Shown: one piece after another, positions 43,560-53,638 of the stretch | Layout of the letters: each line of letters starts with the position of its first letter | Numbering within the stretch: the stretch's first letter is position 1 | From: Providencia stuartii | GTDB lineage: Bacteria > Pseudomonadota > Gammaproteobacteria > Enterobacterales > Enterobacteriaceae | DNA: 64,000 nt | Direction of reading: 5' to 3' | NCBI GenBank assembly: GCA_900455155.1 | Contig: UGUC01000002.1 | Location: 1,054,001 to 1,118,000 of the forward strand | The notes under the pieces: model-generated | Database searches by the model: none | Seen by the model: the letters and a program-made list of their open reading frames with translations, nothing else | Told to the model about the DNA's origin: nothing | Program-made: the position numbers and the translations under genes

Positions 43560-44892
43560 GTGCAGCAAATGGCTAAAGGGCTTGCGCAGGTTTACGGTAG
43601 CCTGTCCAAGTCTCACAAAATAATGTTAGGAACATTAACAGTAGCAACATTGGCCGTCGCGATTTGGCGGCCAGCGCATTTACCATCAACTAACACAGAT
43701 ACTGAAGGTTCAGTCGATACCGTTATTCCTCTTGCATTTGTACCTTTGACTGATGCAACTGATGATATTATTCAAGATAGTAGCGAGCAACTTCCTGATG
43801 AAGGCGTCGCTGATAGCACTGACGGTGAAACGGATGGTGCGCCAATCCCCCATGAATATGTTGTTGCAAGCGGCGACAACCTCACTAGCATACTGACTCA
43901 ATTCGGTATTGAATCAGGTGATGTGGCGACGTTAGCTAATCAACATAAAGCGTTACGTAATCTAAAAATTGGTCAAACGCTAAACTGGAGCCTGACCGAT
44001 CAGGGGGAGCTCGACACTTTAACATGGGAAGTTTCTCGTCGTGAGACCCGTGTGTACACCCGTGTTGGTAGCACAAATAAATTTGAAGAAAAGAAAGAGA
44101 TCCGTTCAGGTGAATGGACAAATAGCGTCCTTGCGGGGGGTGGTAAACGGCAGTTTTGCGCAAAGTGCCAGCCAAGCAGGTTTAACACGCAGTGAAGGCC
44201 GTGAAGTGATAAAAGCACTTCAATGGCAAATTGATTTCCGTAAACTGAAAAAAGGCGATAAGTTCACCGTGTTAATGAGCCGTGAAATGCTTAATGGACG
44301 TAGTGAACAAAGCCAGTTGATCGGTGTTCGTCTACGTAGTGGTGGGAAGGACTATTATGCTTTCCGTGCTGAAGATGGTAAATATTACGATAGCGAAGGT
44401 AATGGTTTAGAAAGAGGTTTCCTGCGTTTCCCAACAGCCAAGCAGTTCCGAGTATCATCACAGTTTAACCCACGTCGAGTTAACCCAGTAACAGGGCGTG
44501 TAGCACCGCATAAAGGGGTGGATTTTGCAATGCCAGTGGGTACTCCAGTGCTTGCAGTAGGTGATGGTGAAGTGATTGTGTCGAAATATAGCGGAGCCGC
44601 GGGGAACTTTATCGCGATTCGTCATGGGCGTCAGTACACCACGCGCTACATGCATTTACGCCAATTACTGGTGAAGCCAGGGCAAAAAGTTAAACGGGGC
44701 GATCGTATTGCACTTTCTGGTAATACAGGGCGCTCAACAGGACCACATCTGCATTTTGAAATGTGGGTCAACCAACAAGCGGTTAACCCATTGACAGCGA
44801 AATTACCGAGTTCAGGTGGTTTAACTGGTAAAGAACGTAAAGAGTACTTAGCCATGGTTAAAGAAACTAAACCACAGTTAAAACTCAATTAA
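43560..44892 (+). pseudogene. mepM: Murein DD-endopeptidase MepM, frameshifted
   Basis: MepM (YebA) cleaves D-Ala-mDAP cross-links so that new peptidoglycan can be inserted. From a GTG start (MQQMAKGLAQVYGS) there is one membrane anchor, an OapA/LysM-like segment (EYVVASGDNLTSILTQFGI) and a C-terminal M23 zinc peptidase. The zinc ligands are in HKGVDFAMP and GPHLHFEMW. An extra G in the G6 run at 44135-44140 breaks the frame after SVLAG; removing it gives SVLAGVVNGSFAQSASQAGL and a 443-residue protein, close to E. coli (440). The break is probably a sequencing error. Confidence 0.92.
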
Positions 44893-44901
44893 CTCTTCAT
44901 T

Positions 44902-44935
44902 ACTGGCAGGTACAGTGTATCTGCCAGCTTTCTTT
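44902..44935 (+). terminator. Intrinsic terminator after mepM
   Basis: Stem CTGGCAG / CTGCCAG with an 11-base loop followed by CTTTCTTT, 10 bases after the mepM stop. Confidence 0.75.
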
Positions 44936-45000
44936 GTAACGCTTTCACTTATTATCATTTTAAGCTATAAAAGAGCGCGAACAGTTCTTTTAGGTACATT

Positions 45001-45975
45001 ATGAATAAAGATAAAGATACCGACAGTAAATTAGGCTATGTGCCAACCTTTCATAAATCCTATTTACATCCTAAATACTGGGGAGTTTGGGCTGGGGCTG
45101 GCGTTTTTGCCGCTTTAGCCTATATTCCTGTTAAAATTCGTGACCCCATGCTGGCAAAAGTGGGGAAATGGGTAGGAAAATTGGCAAAAAGCGCAAGGCG
45201 CCGCGCAAAGATAAATCTATTATATTGCTTCCCTGAGCTTACCGAGCAGGAAAGGGATCAATTAGTGGATAGAATGTTTGAAACTGCACCTCAATCGTTT
45301 GTGATGCTTGCAGAGTTATGTATTCGTGGCGCTGATAAAACGTTAGCAAGAACACATTGGCATAACCAAGAGATTATTGATAACTTAAAGCAACAAGGCA
45401 GTAATGTTATTTTTATGGTGCCACATGGGTGGGCTGTAGATGCTCCAGCCATGTTACTTGCTGCAAAAGGCTATAAAATGGCGGCGATGTTTCACCACCA
45501 AAAAAACCCAGTAGCAGATTATTTATGGAATAAAGCACGTTACCACTTTGGTGGTCGCCTACACTCTCGAGAAGCAGGAATTAAACCTTTCATTGCTTCT
45601 GTACGGCAGGGATATTGGGGGTTTTATCTTCCCGACCAAGATCACGGCGAAGAGCATAGTGAATTTGTCGATTTTTTTGCGACTTATAAAGCAACATTGC
45701 CTGCTGTGGGCCGCCTAATGAAGGTATGTAAAGCGAAAATTGTGCCTCTGTTTCCGGTGTATGATCATCGTACTCATCAACTGCATATTTATATCCGTGA
45801 GCCTATGGATGATATTGATGGGCAGGATGATGAATATATTGCAAGAAGGATGAATGAAGAGCTGGAATATCTCGTCGGTCCAAATCCTGAACAATATACT
45901 TGGATACTTAAGTTATTGAAAACACGGAAGGGGGATGAAATTGAACCTTATCAACGTGATGATCTATATCGATAG
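45001..45975 (+). CDS. lpxM: Lipid A late acyltransferase LpxM (MsbB)
   Basis: Inner-membrane enzyme that adds the last secondary acyl chain (myristate in E. coli) to KDO2-(lauroyl)-lipid IVA. The 324-residue protein has one N-terminal membrane segment (YWGVWAGAGVFAALAYIP) and the HX4D catalytic motif as HGWAVD in VPHGWAVDAPAM. It depends on KDO, tying it functionally to kdsA elsewhere in the window. In E. coli pykA lies next to it; here a 7.5 kb fimbrial region comes between. Confidence 0.95.
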   Translation: MNKDKDTDSKLGYVPTFHKSYLHPKYWGVWAGAGVFAALAYIPVKIRDPMLAKVGKWVGKLAKSARRRAKINLLYCFPELTEQERDQLVDRMFETAPQSFVMLAELCIRGADKTLARTHWHNQEIIDNLKQQGSNVIFMVPHGWAVDAPAMLLAAKGYKMAAMFHHQKNPVADYLWNKARYHFGGRLHSREAGIKPFIASVRQGYWGFYLPDQDHGEEHSEFVDFFATYKATLPAVGRLMKVCKAKIVPLFPVYDHRTHQLHIYIREPMDDIDGQDDEYIARRMNEELEYLVGPNPEQYTWILKLLKTRKGDEIEPYQRDDLYR

Positions 45976-47280
45976 TTTTACGCTCAATTCACTTAAATAA
46001 TTATATTTTCTATGAATAGCACCTCGACTGAATTGTTATGTTAGAGGTGCTTTTTTTATATTTGGGGAATGCCTTACCTAAGAATCACCAATCTTTTATT
46101 GATTGGCCAATTATGATAATAATTTAGTTAATTGAGAAGTGAATAGAAAAAAAGATATTTATTTTTATCTTTTATACTTTATTTATGATCGCTATTTTAT
46201 CGATTTGCCTTATATCAAATGTTTTATAACGCCATGATAAATAAGTAAATTATATATTTTTGGGGTTTATTTATAACTTATTTTTTGTAAGGTTATAACT
46301 GCTTAACTGCATAAAACGAAGCCTTTTATCGAGCGGAAAGGTCAAAAATCCTTATCAATAGTTAATATCAATTATATGGTAAATGAAATACACGTAAAAG
46401 GTTATTTTTATGAAATGATATAAATTGTTGTAATGCAGATAATGTGAGTTTAGTTGATAGAGCGTATTTGTCAGAGTAAAAATAGGCAATCAGAGGTGGA
46501 AGGTTGTATTGAGATGCTCATACATTTGCGTTATTTTTCTTTGTAACTAAAGAGTCGTGTGTATTGATGAATGATAATGGAAATATAAGTTTTTTCTCTT
46601 TTTCATAAACTCACTATAGTTAACCGTTAACTTATTGGAACAGTAATAAGATTAATCTAATAGAGCACTAGTTTGATAAAATTTTGATGAAATAAGTATT
46701 AATTAAAAAGGTCATATTGTCTGCCATTCTCCCCTAGAACCCCACATTTGCTAATCAATAACAAAAAATTATTAGATTAATATCCTGATTTTCTTTACTC
46801 TCAATAGGTGTTTAATAAGCCATAAATTTGCAAGCATTTGACGAGAACATTAAATGTTAAATCATAATTTAATTTAAAGTTAAACATCATACCAAATATT
46901 TATTAATAAAATAATTAATTAATTTAAATTACGCTGGGGTTTTTTTAATGATTTAACGCTAAGACAAAACGCTATATTAACGAATAGTTTTTATGTTTTA
47001 AATATAAAATAAATGGCAATAAATTTATTGTATATTTTATTTTTACTGATGATTAAATGATGGAAGAAATAAGAGTAAGTTTAAATTAATAAAGCTCAAA
47101 AAAGAGATTCTTTTTAACTAAGATGAAATTTGTACTAAAAAACATACAGACTTAAATAATATTTAACTAATGATGATAAAATGATCTGTAAGTGCATATA
47201 CCTATTAACGGTGATGAAATATGTTGCTATATTTTTATTAAATAATAAAAATTGAGTCCAAAACTCTATTTGGAGACGCT
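45976..47280. other. 1.3 kb AT-rich intergenic region upstream of the fimbrial locus
   Basis: After the lpxM terminator, about 1.2 kb of very AT-rich DNA holds no open frame that I would call a gene on either strand. Many AATAAA/TTAAT tracts make it a likely H-NS-bound, horizontally acquired regulatory region for the fimbrial locus. I could not identify specific sites or inverted repeats of an invertible promoter. Confidence 0.6.
46018..46058 (+). terminator. Intrinsic terminator after lpxM
   Basis: Eight-base stem AGCACCTC / GAGGTGCT around an 18-base loop followed by T8. Confidence 0.82.
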
Positions 47281-48145
47281 ATGGAAAAAACGAGAACGAC
47301 ATTGGACCAATGGATTACCTTGCAAGCTGTTGTAGATTGCGGGGGATTTGCACAAGCCGCTGAAGTATTACATCGGACTCAATCCGCTATTAGTTATACA
47401 ATCAGCAAACTTGAACAAACACTAGAAATTGAAATCTTTTCATTAGAAAAAAGACGCGCTGTTTTAACACCGAAAGGTGAAATGTTATTAGCGTTATCTC
47501 GGGAGTTAACGAATAAAGCGATATTATTGGAAACAAAAGCTAAATTACTGAATAGTAAATGCAATATAAAGATTAAACTCGTGATAGACACGCTTTATCA
47601 CACAGATAATCTTTTAGATAAAGTGGCTAATTTTATTAAAAGGCATAAAGATTATGACATTGATATAATCAAACAAAACATATCTAAATCAGATGTGTTT
47701 GCTTTAAAAGATTATGATATTTTGATTACAGATCAGCATGTTGAGACTTTAAATCCTATTTTTTTTAGAAACGGTTGAATCTGTTATTGTGACTTCACCT
47801 GACCATATATTACAGAGTATTGAAGAATCTAACTTATTGGATTATCTATCTAAATATACAAAAGTTGTTCTTGATCCTTCATTGGAAGATACCGTTAAAA
47901 GTGCACAAACTATCAGCGCTGCATCACTAGAAACAGTTATTAAACTTGTCGAAAATGGAACGGGCTATACATGGTTGCCTAAAAATCTAATAAAAAACCA
48001 GTTGAATAATCATTCACTAAAACAGCTAAAAATTGCCAATAAAAATATTTACTATGATTTTTATATGTATGTGAATAAAAATTCATTGGTGCAAGATGTT
48101 TTAGGTGAATTTATAAACCATTTAGAGTTAACTGAGATTAAATAA
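47281..48145 (+). pseudogene. LysR family regulator beside fimbrial operon, frameshifted
   Basis: LysR-type transcriptional regulator. The N-terminal winged HTH is DQWITLQAVVDCGGFAQAAE and HRTQSAISYTISKLEQTLEI. The effector domain starts near IKIKLVIDTLYHTDNLLDK. An extra T in the T8 run at 47759-47766 stops the frame at IFFRNG; with seven T it reads LNPIFLETVESVIVTSPDHI and continues to 287 residues, a normal LysR length. It is encoded just upstream of the pilin gene in the same direction, so I infer local control of the fimbriae, though LysR genes usually diverge from their targets. AT-rich like its neighbours. Confidence 0.75.
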
Positions 48146-48334
48146 ACGTTAATCATTAAATGAGTAATCAAAAATAAACATTAAGTGTTTCGATATAATA
48201 ACAAAAAATTCAATGTAACAAGATATTAACTAAATTAAATTGTGATGCTATATTTCGCTTGCACTCATGCACTGAGTAAATATTTATTAGTGCTGTGGCA
48301 ATTAACATCAGAATATCTAATTATAGGAATCGAT

Positions 48335-48866
48335 ATGAGTATTCTAAAAAAAATCCCTAACTGCTTTAGGGGTGGCTTTAGCTGTAACAACCGCTCCAGC
48401 TGTTTTTGCTTCAGGAACAATTGACTTTACTGGTGAAATAACTGATTCAGCTTGTGCAGTAGATAGTAGCTCTCAAAACTTAACGGTTGACCTTGGTAAA
48501 GTGTCAGTGAAAAGTTTAGCAGCAGCAGGGCAAATTGCTGGTTTAAAAGATTTTACTATTAAACTCATCGATTGCCCTGAAAATGCTAAAGTGGCAGTAA
48601 GATTTGGTGGCTCTCGTGATAACGATGACCGCGATATTTTACAAATAGCACAAGCTGGGGGTCACGCAACCAAAGTAGGTATTGCTTTATTTGAAAAGGA
48701 TGCGACAACACAAATTAAACTATTTGAAGATTCAAAATTAGTTGAATTTAACAATGCAGCAGGTGATTCAGTAGAATTGAATTACGTAGCTCGCTATAAA
48801 GCAACAGGTGCTGCAACTGCTGGTAAGGCAGATGGTACGGCTGTTTATAGCATTCAATATCAATAA
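48335..48866 (+). pseudogene. Type 1-like major fimbrial subunit (FimA family), frameshifted in signal peptide
   Basis: Pilin of the chaperone-usher class. Mature sequence SGTIDFTGEITDSACAVDS has the donor-strand region and first cysteine; the second is in LIDCPENAK; the C-terminal beta-zipper ends AVYSIQYQ with the penultimate tyrosine. The start is ATG 48335, but the A8 run at 48346-48353 throws the signal peptide out of frame. With A7 it reads MSILKKSLTALGVALAVTTA and cleaves at VFA-SGT. Length is then 176 residues. A phase-variable tract is possible; a sequencing error is more likely because the same kind of indel occurs all over the window. Confidence 0.82.
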
Positions 48867-48999
48867 TAAATATATACCCTAAATAATTTGAGTTGCATCT
48901 AAAAGACAGACCTACATATTCTAAGAAGCATCGTTATTTAATGCCTCTTGGAGGGGATGGTGCACGTCAATCATGAGGCAATTTGAATATAGTGTGTAT

Positions 49000-49029
49000 A
49001 GAGGGTAACGCTGTTACCCTCTCATTTTT
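49000..49029 (+). terminator. Attenuator-like terminator between pilin and chaperone genes
   Basis: Nine-base perfect stem GAGGGTAAC / GTTACCCTC with a three-base loop, followed by TCATTTTT, 134 bases after the pilin stop. Such hairpins in fimbrial operons let the pilin be made in excess over chaperone and usher. Confidence 0.8.
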
Positions 49030-49050
49030 AATAAATAAAATGGCCGAATT

Positions 49051-49713
49051 ATGAAAAAAATAATTTTTTCAGCAGTTTTTCTTTTATTTTCTATTTCTCA
49101 TTTTGCTTCTGCGGCGGGTGTCAGTGTGGGAGGAACTCGTTTTATCTATCAAGAAAATAAACGTGAAATTGATATCCCTATTTTTAATAGTGATAAAGAA
49201 AAGCCATTCCTTATTCAAACTTGGGTAAGTCCATTTGAAGGTGAAGGAAAAACACCATTTATTGCAACGCCACCATTATTTCGCATCGAGCCAGATAGTA
49301 ATGCTGCTGCACGTATTTCTTATGTAGGTGAACCTATTGGTTCAAACCAAGAAAAATTATATTTGCTTAATGTAAAATCAATACCACCTAAAGACGTTAA
49401 AATTGAAAATCAATTACAGATTGTTATCAACTCTCAATTTAAACTATTTTTAAGATCAAAAGATATTGTTCCATTTGACTTTAATAAAGTTGAAATTATC
49501 AAAAAACCTGACGGTATTATTATTAATAACGATACTCCCTATCATTTATCAGTTAGGGATATATTGGTAGACGGGAAAAACATCCAAGGCGGTGATCTCG
49601 TTTACCCTCATACAAAAGAATACATTGTTAAACACAGCATAAATAATAATCAAAAAGTTGTTGTTAAATTTATTAATGACTATGGCGCGATTATTGATAA
49701 AACATCTAAATAA
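49051..49713 (+). CDS. Periplasmic fimbrial chaperone (PapD/FimC family)
   Basis: Two-domain immunoglobulin-like chaperone of 220 residues that caps pilins by donor-strand complementation in the periplasm. A signal peptide (MKKIIFSAVFLLFSISHFAS) is followed by the first beta strand GVSVGGTRFIYQENKREIDI. The conserved PLFRIEP and KLYLLNVKSIPPK carry the family pattern, including the proline pair that precedes the G1 region, and QLQIVINSQFKLFLR begins domain 2. It is 184 bases after the pilin gene, behind an attenuator hairpin, and 11 bases before the usher gene. Confidence 0.88.
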   Translation: MKKIIFSAVFLLFSISHFASAAGVSVGGTRFIYQENKREIDIPIFNSDKEKPFLIQTWVSPFEGEGKTPFIATPPLFRIEPDSNAAARISYVGEPIGSNQEKLYLLNVKSIPPKDVKIENQLQIVINSQFKLFLRSKDIVPFDFNKVEIIKKPDGIIINNDTPYHLSVRDILVDGKNIQGGDLVYPHTKEYIVKHSINNNQKVVVKFINDYGAIIDKTSK

Positions 49714-49724
49714 GAGTATAAAAA

Positions 49725-52215
49725 ATGTCTGCCTCATGTTTTAAAAATAAAAGTTTATACCACTCAAAAGTTTTTATTGCAGTCAGTATTATATTATATT
49801 CTAACAATACTAAAGCAGATGATGTTTTTGACATTAATGCAATCAATACAGGGATTGAAAGCCACGTTGCGGATGTAAATAATTTAGATTACCTGTCATA
49901 TTCGGGAGGGCAGCTACCCGGAACTTATCATGTCGCTATTTATATTAATAACAAATTTGTTGATGAACAAAATTTACGCTTTATTTTTGATAAGCAAAAT
50001 AAAAAGCTTGTTCCTGAAATAGCAAAGAAGATGCTATTAAGCTGGGGGGTTAAAAATACCGCGAGCCAAGCTTTTAGCGATGCAAAAGATGATCAAGCAA
50101 TCACTGATATCGCCGCGACTATACCCGGTGCGTTCTATAAATATGACTTTGGGAATGGCCGCCTTAATATCAGTATTCCTCAAATAGGGTTAGATAATTA
50201 TAGCCGCGGTTACGTTGATCCTAAAGAGTGGGATGATGGTATTAATGCCGCCTTCGTAAATTATAATATCCGACACAGCCAAAATTGGTATAAAGATCGT
50301 GACGATACCAATAACACATTTATTGGCTTACGCAGCGGTATTAATTTTGATGTGTGGCGATTGAGAAACCACAGTACTTATAGCCGGACTTCAGGGAAAA
50401 CGGATTGGAATAATCTACAAACTTATGTGGAAAGGGATATTCGTCCATTAAAAAGTCACTTAACGATTGGTGAAACAGCATCGGATAACGGTGTTATGGA
50501 AAGTAACCCTTATCGAGGCGTAAAGCTAGCCTCCGATGAAAGTATGTTACCGCAAAGTCAACGTGGGTTTGCGCCGGTAGTTAAAGGCATTGCTCAAACG
50601 AATGCTGTTGTGACGATCCGCCAAAAATGGTAGCGTGATTTATCAAACGACAGTACCACCCGGCGAGTTTGAAATAAATGACCTTTATCCTACGTCATAT
50701 AGTGGTGATTTGGATGTACAAATAGAAGAAGCAAATGGAACGATCCGTTCGTTTATTCAACCTTTTTCTGCCGTTCCTATGATGCAGCGAGCGGGATCAT
50801 TAAAATACAGCATTGATATTGGTAAATACAATGTTGATAACGCGCTTCGGAAACCTAATTTTGCGCAAGCCTCTGCTATTTATGGTTTGCCTTATAACTT
50901 GTCGGTTTATGGTGGTTTTATTTTATCAAAGGACTACCAAGCTTATACCGCAGGGACAGGGATCAACTTGGGGAGTATTGGGGCAATTTCAGCCGATGTG
51001 ACTCAATCTAAAACAGAACTACTTGATAAAACGAATGCGCAAGGTCAGTCCTATCGAGTGCAATATTCGAAATATATGCCAGGAACAGGTACGTCATTTT
51101 CTCTTGCATCTTATCGCTATTCGACAAAAGAATATTACGATTTTTCTGCATCAAATAATGACCCTTATGAGAGCGGAAGAAAGAAACAGCAGTTCCAAGC
51201 TTCTATTTCTCAGTCATTAAAAGATATTGGTTATTTATCCATTAATGGTTATCAACAATATTATTGGGATAGAAGCGGCGTCGATAAAAATTTAACCGTA
51301 GGCTTTAACTCTAATTATCGACAAATAAACTATGGTATTTCTTACTCTTATACTAAGCAGGAACATACTAATAGTAAAAACGAAATGTTATCTATCAATT
51401 TTAGTGTTCCATTTACGCTTGGACAAAAAAATAACTGGGTCAATTATCGTTACAATACTAGCCAGAATGGTGATTCGATTAGTTCTGTCAGTGTGAGTGG
51501 TACACGTTTAGAAGATAACAATTTGCAATTTGATATCACGCAAAACTATAACCATAGCCGACATGAAAATAGCGGTTCGGTGAGTGGTAATTATATTGTT
51601 TCATCAGGAGAGTATAACGGGGGCTATAGTTATGACCCACGTTATCAGTCCGCTAATATCGGGGCAACTGGCGCGTTACTATTACACTCTGGTGGTATCA
51701 CCCCAGCTCGAGCGATTTATGACTCTGCGGTTTTAGTCAAAGCCAATGATATTAATGACCTGAAAGTCAATAATGCGCAGTCGCTTTATACTAACTCTTG
51801 GGGATATGCTGTTGTACCGAGTGCTACACGTTATGAAAGGAATAAGATCAGCGTTGACCCTTCAACATTAACAGGAAATAACGATGTTGGGTTAAGCACG
51901 ACAACAGTTGTACCAACTCGTGGTGCTATCGTATTAGCCGACTTTAAAGGTAAACGTGGTGCGAGAGTCATGCTTAAATTAACTCACCATGATCAACTCA
52001 TTCCATTTGGAGCACAAGTGTCTGTTTTAGTTGATAAAGAAGAAGTTACAACAGGTATTGTCGCTAATGATGGTGAAGTCTATTTAAGTGGTGTACCTGA
52101 ACAGAGTCGTATTGTTGTCAAATGGGGAAGTCATGCGGATCAGCAGTGTGAACTGCCACTTCAGCTTGATTTAAGTAACGACAAAATTCAATTTATTGAG
52201 CGAATTTGCCAATAG
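49725..52215 (+). pseudogene. Outer-membrane fimbrial usher (FimD/PapC family), frameshifted
   Basis: Usher that forms the 24-strand outer-membrane pore for pilus assembly. After a signal peptide (cleavage near TKADDVF) come the N-terminal chaperone-binding domain (DISAYSGGQLPGTYHVAIYI-like, here LSYSGGQLPGTYHVAIYINN), the barrel, the plug region and C-terminal domains ending in a cysteine pair (QQCELPL ... RICQ). An extra A in the A5 run at 50623-50627 stops the frame at IRQKW; with A4 it reads TIRQNGSVIYQTTVPPGEFE. Corrected length is 829 residues, normal for the family. It lies between the chaperone and a tip adhesin gene. Confidence 0.87.
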
Positions 52216-52223
52216 GAGCAGAC

Positions 52224-53243
52224 ATGAATAAATTATTTTTAATTGGGGGTATTTCGACGCTTCTATTTTCACAATCCGCTTTAGCCGAATTTAGAGCGTT
52301 ATTTAGTGAATTATATCATACAGCGAATAAACCTATTTATGTTTCAAGAACAGCACCAATTGGCTCAGAAGTCGGAACTATTGATTTAGGAACCCATACC
52401 GTTTGGCGCTGGAGTAACGTAACGGGCCAAGTTCAAGTGGGGATTTATTTACCTGGAATGTATGGTAACGAACAAAATTATAACAATAGATATATTAAAG
52501 AAATTAATAATTCTGGTGTGGGCTATGCGCTACATGGAACAGTGTTAACGCCTTGCTCAGGAAATGCTTATGTTGATGGAGTTAATACCATTGATGGTAA
52601 TATTTCGAATAGGATGATCTGTAGCACTACCCAGCGTTCAGGTGAGTATACCGTTTCTTTAAAACTTGTTTTTTATAAGCTCAAAGATAATGTAAAAACA
52701 CAAGTACTACCTGCTAACCGAGCGGCGATGTTAATTATTTATAATAATGGGTTTCAAACATCGGATAGCTACGGTAATACGGAGCCTAACATCAGTTTAG
52801 CGCCGATTAATATTATTTCGACAGGTTGTGAAGTACTGAATAAAAATATTCTTGTGCCTTTTAATAAGATTGATAAATCGAGTTTTTCAGGGGTAGGGAG
52901 TGTTAGCCCAAATAGCGTGAAAGATTTTCAAATCAACCTTAGTTGTGACCCCGTGTCACCCATAAAAATCACCTTTACTGGAACACCTGTCAATAATAGT
53001 ATGACACCCGGAACAATCGCATTAAATAATCCAACAGACGTCAATACTGCGAAAGGGTATGGTATACAAGTTAAGTATAAAAATGACCCCATTAAAATAA
53101 ATCAAATGATGACGATCGAAGAAAAAAATGTATCGTCGGAAAATTATAGTATTCCATTACAAGCAGCGTATATTCAAACTTCGAATGATACACAAGCTGG
53201 CCAAGCTAATGGAACGTTACAGTTTAATTTGCAATATCATTGA
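52224..53243 (+). CDS. Fimbrial tip adhesin (two-domain, FimH-like)
   Basis: A 339-residue secreted protein. The signal peptide MNKLFLIGGISTLLFSQSAL is cleaved near ALA-EFR. Residues about 20-190 form a receptor-binding-type domain with a cysteine pair (LTPCSGNAY and RMICSTTQR). The C-terminal 140 residues are a pilin domain (STGCEVLNKNILVPFNKID, LSCDPVSPIKITFTG) ending in QANGTLQFNLQYH, the beta-zipper motif read by chaperone and usher. This makes it a tip adhesin. The ligand cannot be inferred. Start ATG 52224 follows AGGAG and lies 8 bases after the usher stop. Confidence 0.8.
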   Translation: MNKLFLIGGISTLLFSQSALAEFRALFSELYHTANKPIYVSRTAPIGSEVGTIDLGTHTVWRWSNVTGQVQVGIYLPGMYGNEQNYNNRYIKEINNSGVGYALHGTVLTPCSGNAYVDGVNTIDGNISNRMICSTTQRSGEYTVSLKLVFYKLKDNVKTQVLPANRAAMLIIYNNGFQTSDSYGNTEPNISLAPINIISTGCEVLNKNILVPFNKIDKSSFSGVGSVSPNSVKDFQINLSCDPVSPIKITFTGTPVNNSMTPGTIALNNPTDVNTAKGYGIQVKYKNDPIKINQMMTIEEKNVSSENYSIPLQAAYIQTSNDTQAGQANGTLQFNLQYH

Positions 53244-53296
53244 TTCCCAGAAAAATCGGACAGATTAAACGGTAACTATTCAATATAAATTATGAT

Positions 53297-53335
53297 GAGC
53301 ACAATATTTATTACAATGTTGTGCTTATTTTTATT
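53297..53335 (+). terminator. Intrinsic terminator of the fimbrial operon
   Basis: Stem AGCACAA / TTGTGCT around a 14-base loop followed by TATTTTTATTTT, 55 bases after the adhesin stop. Confidence 0.75.
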
Positions 53336-53341
53336 TTAGTG

Positions 53342-53572
53342 ATGCCAAAGACGAACGTAGGAGAACTTGGTGGCATTGGACCGAATGGATTGGCATTTAC
53401 TGAATTTTATTATTCAACAGAGAATGGGAGCTATTTTGATGACTATCATCGTGTTTTAGCACAAGCATTGCCATCAGTATACCATGTTGAAAATTCTTGG
53501 GAAAACTATGACAAAATAGCTTCGGTGATTGCTGCTGTATTTAATAATTGGAAAATGACTCACTCTAAATAA
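53342..53572 (+). CDS. Short unknown ORF, possibly a gene remnant
   Basis: I do not recognise this 76-residue frame. It reads MPKTNVGELGGIGPNGLAFT, then TEFYYSTENGSYFDDYHRVL, and ends VFNNWKMTHSK. It has protein-like composition, with several aromatic residues and no signal or membrane segment. It starts right after the fimbrial terminator with no good ribosome binding site, and looks like the 3' end of a longer gene whose 5' part was lost when the fimbrial region formed. It may not be expressed. Confidence 0.35.
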   Translation: MPKTNVGELGGIGPNGLAFTEFYYSTENGSYFDDYHRVLAQALPSVYHVENSWENYDKIASVIAAVFNNWKMTHSK

Positions 53573-53602
53573 GCATACACAGCATTATCTATATCGATTG
53601 AA

Positions 53603-53624
53603 AAAGGGAGCAAATGCTCCCTTT
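53603..53624 (-). terminator. Intrinsic terminator of pykA
   Basis: Ten-base perfect stem AAAGGGAGCA / TGCTCCCTTT with a two-base loop, reading into TTTTTC on the minus strand, 15 bases after the pykA stop. Confidence 0.85.
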
Positions 53625-53638
53625 ACACCGATATTGAT

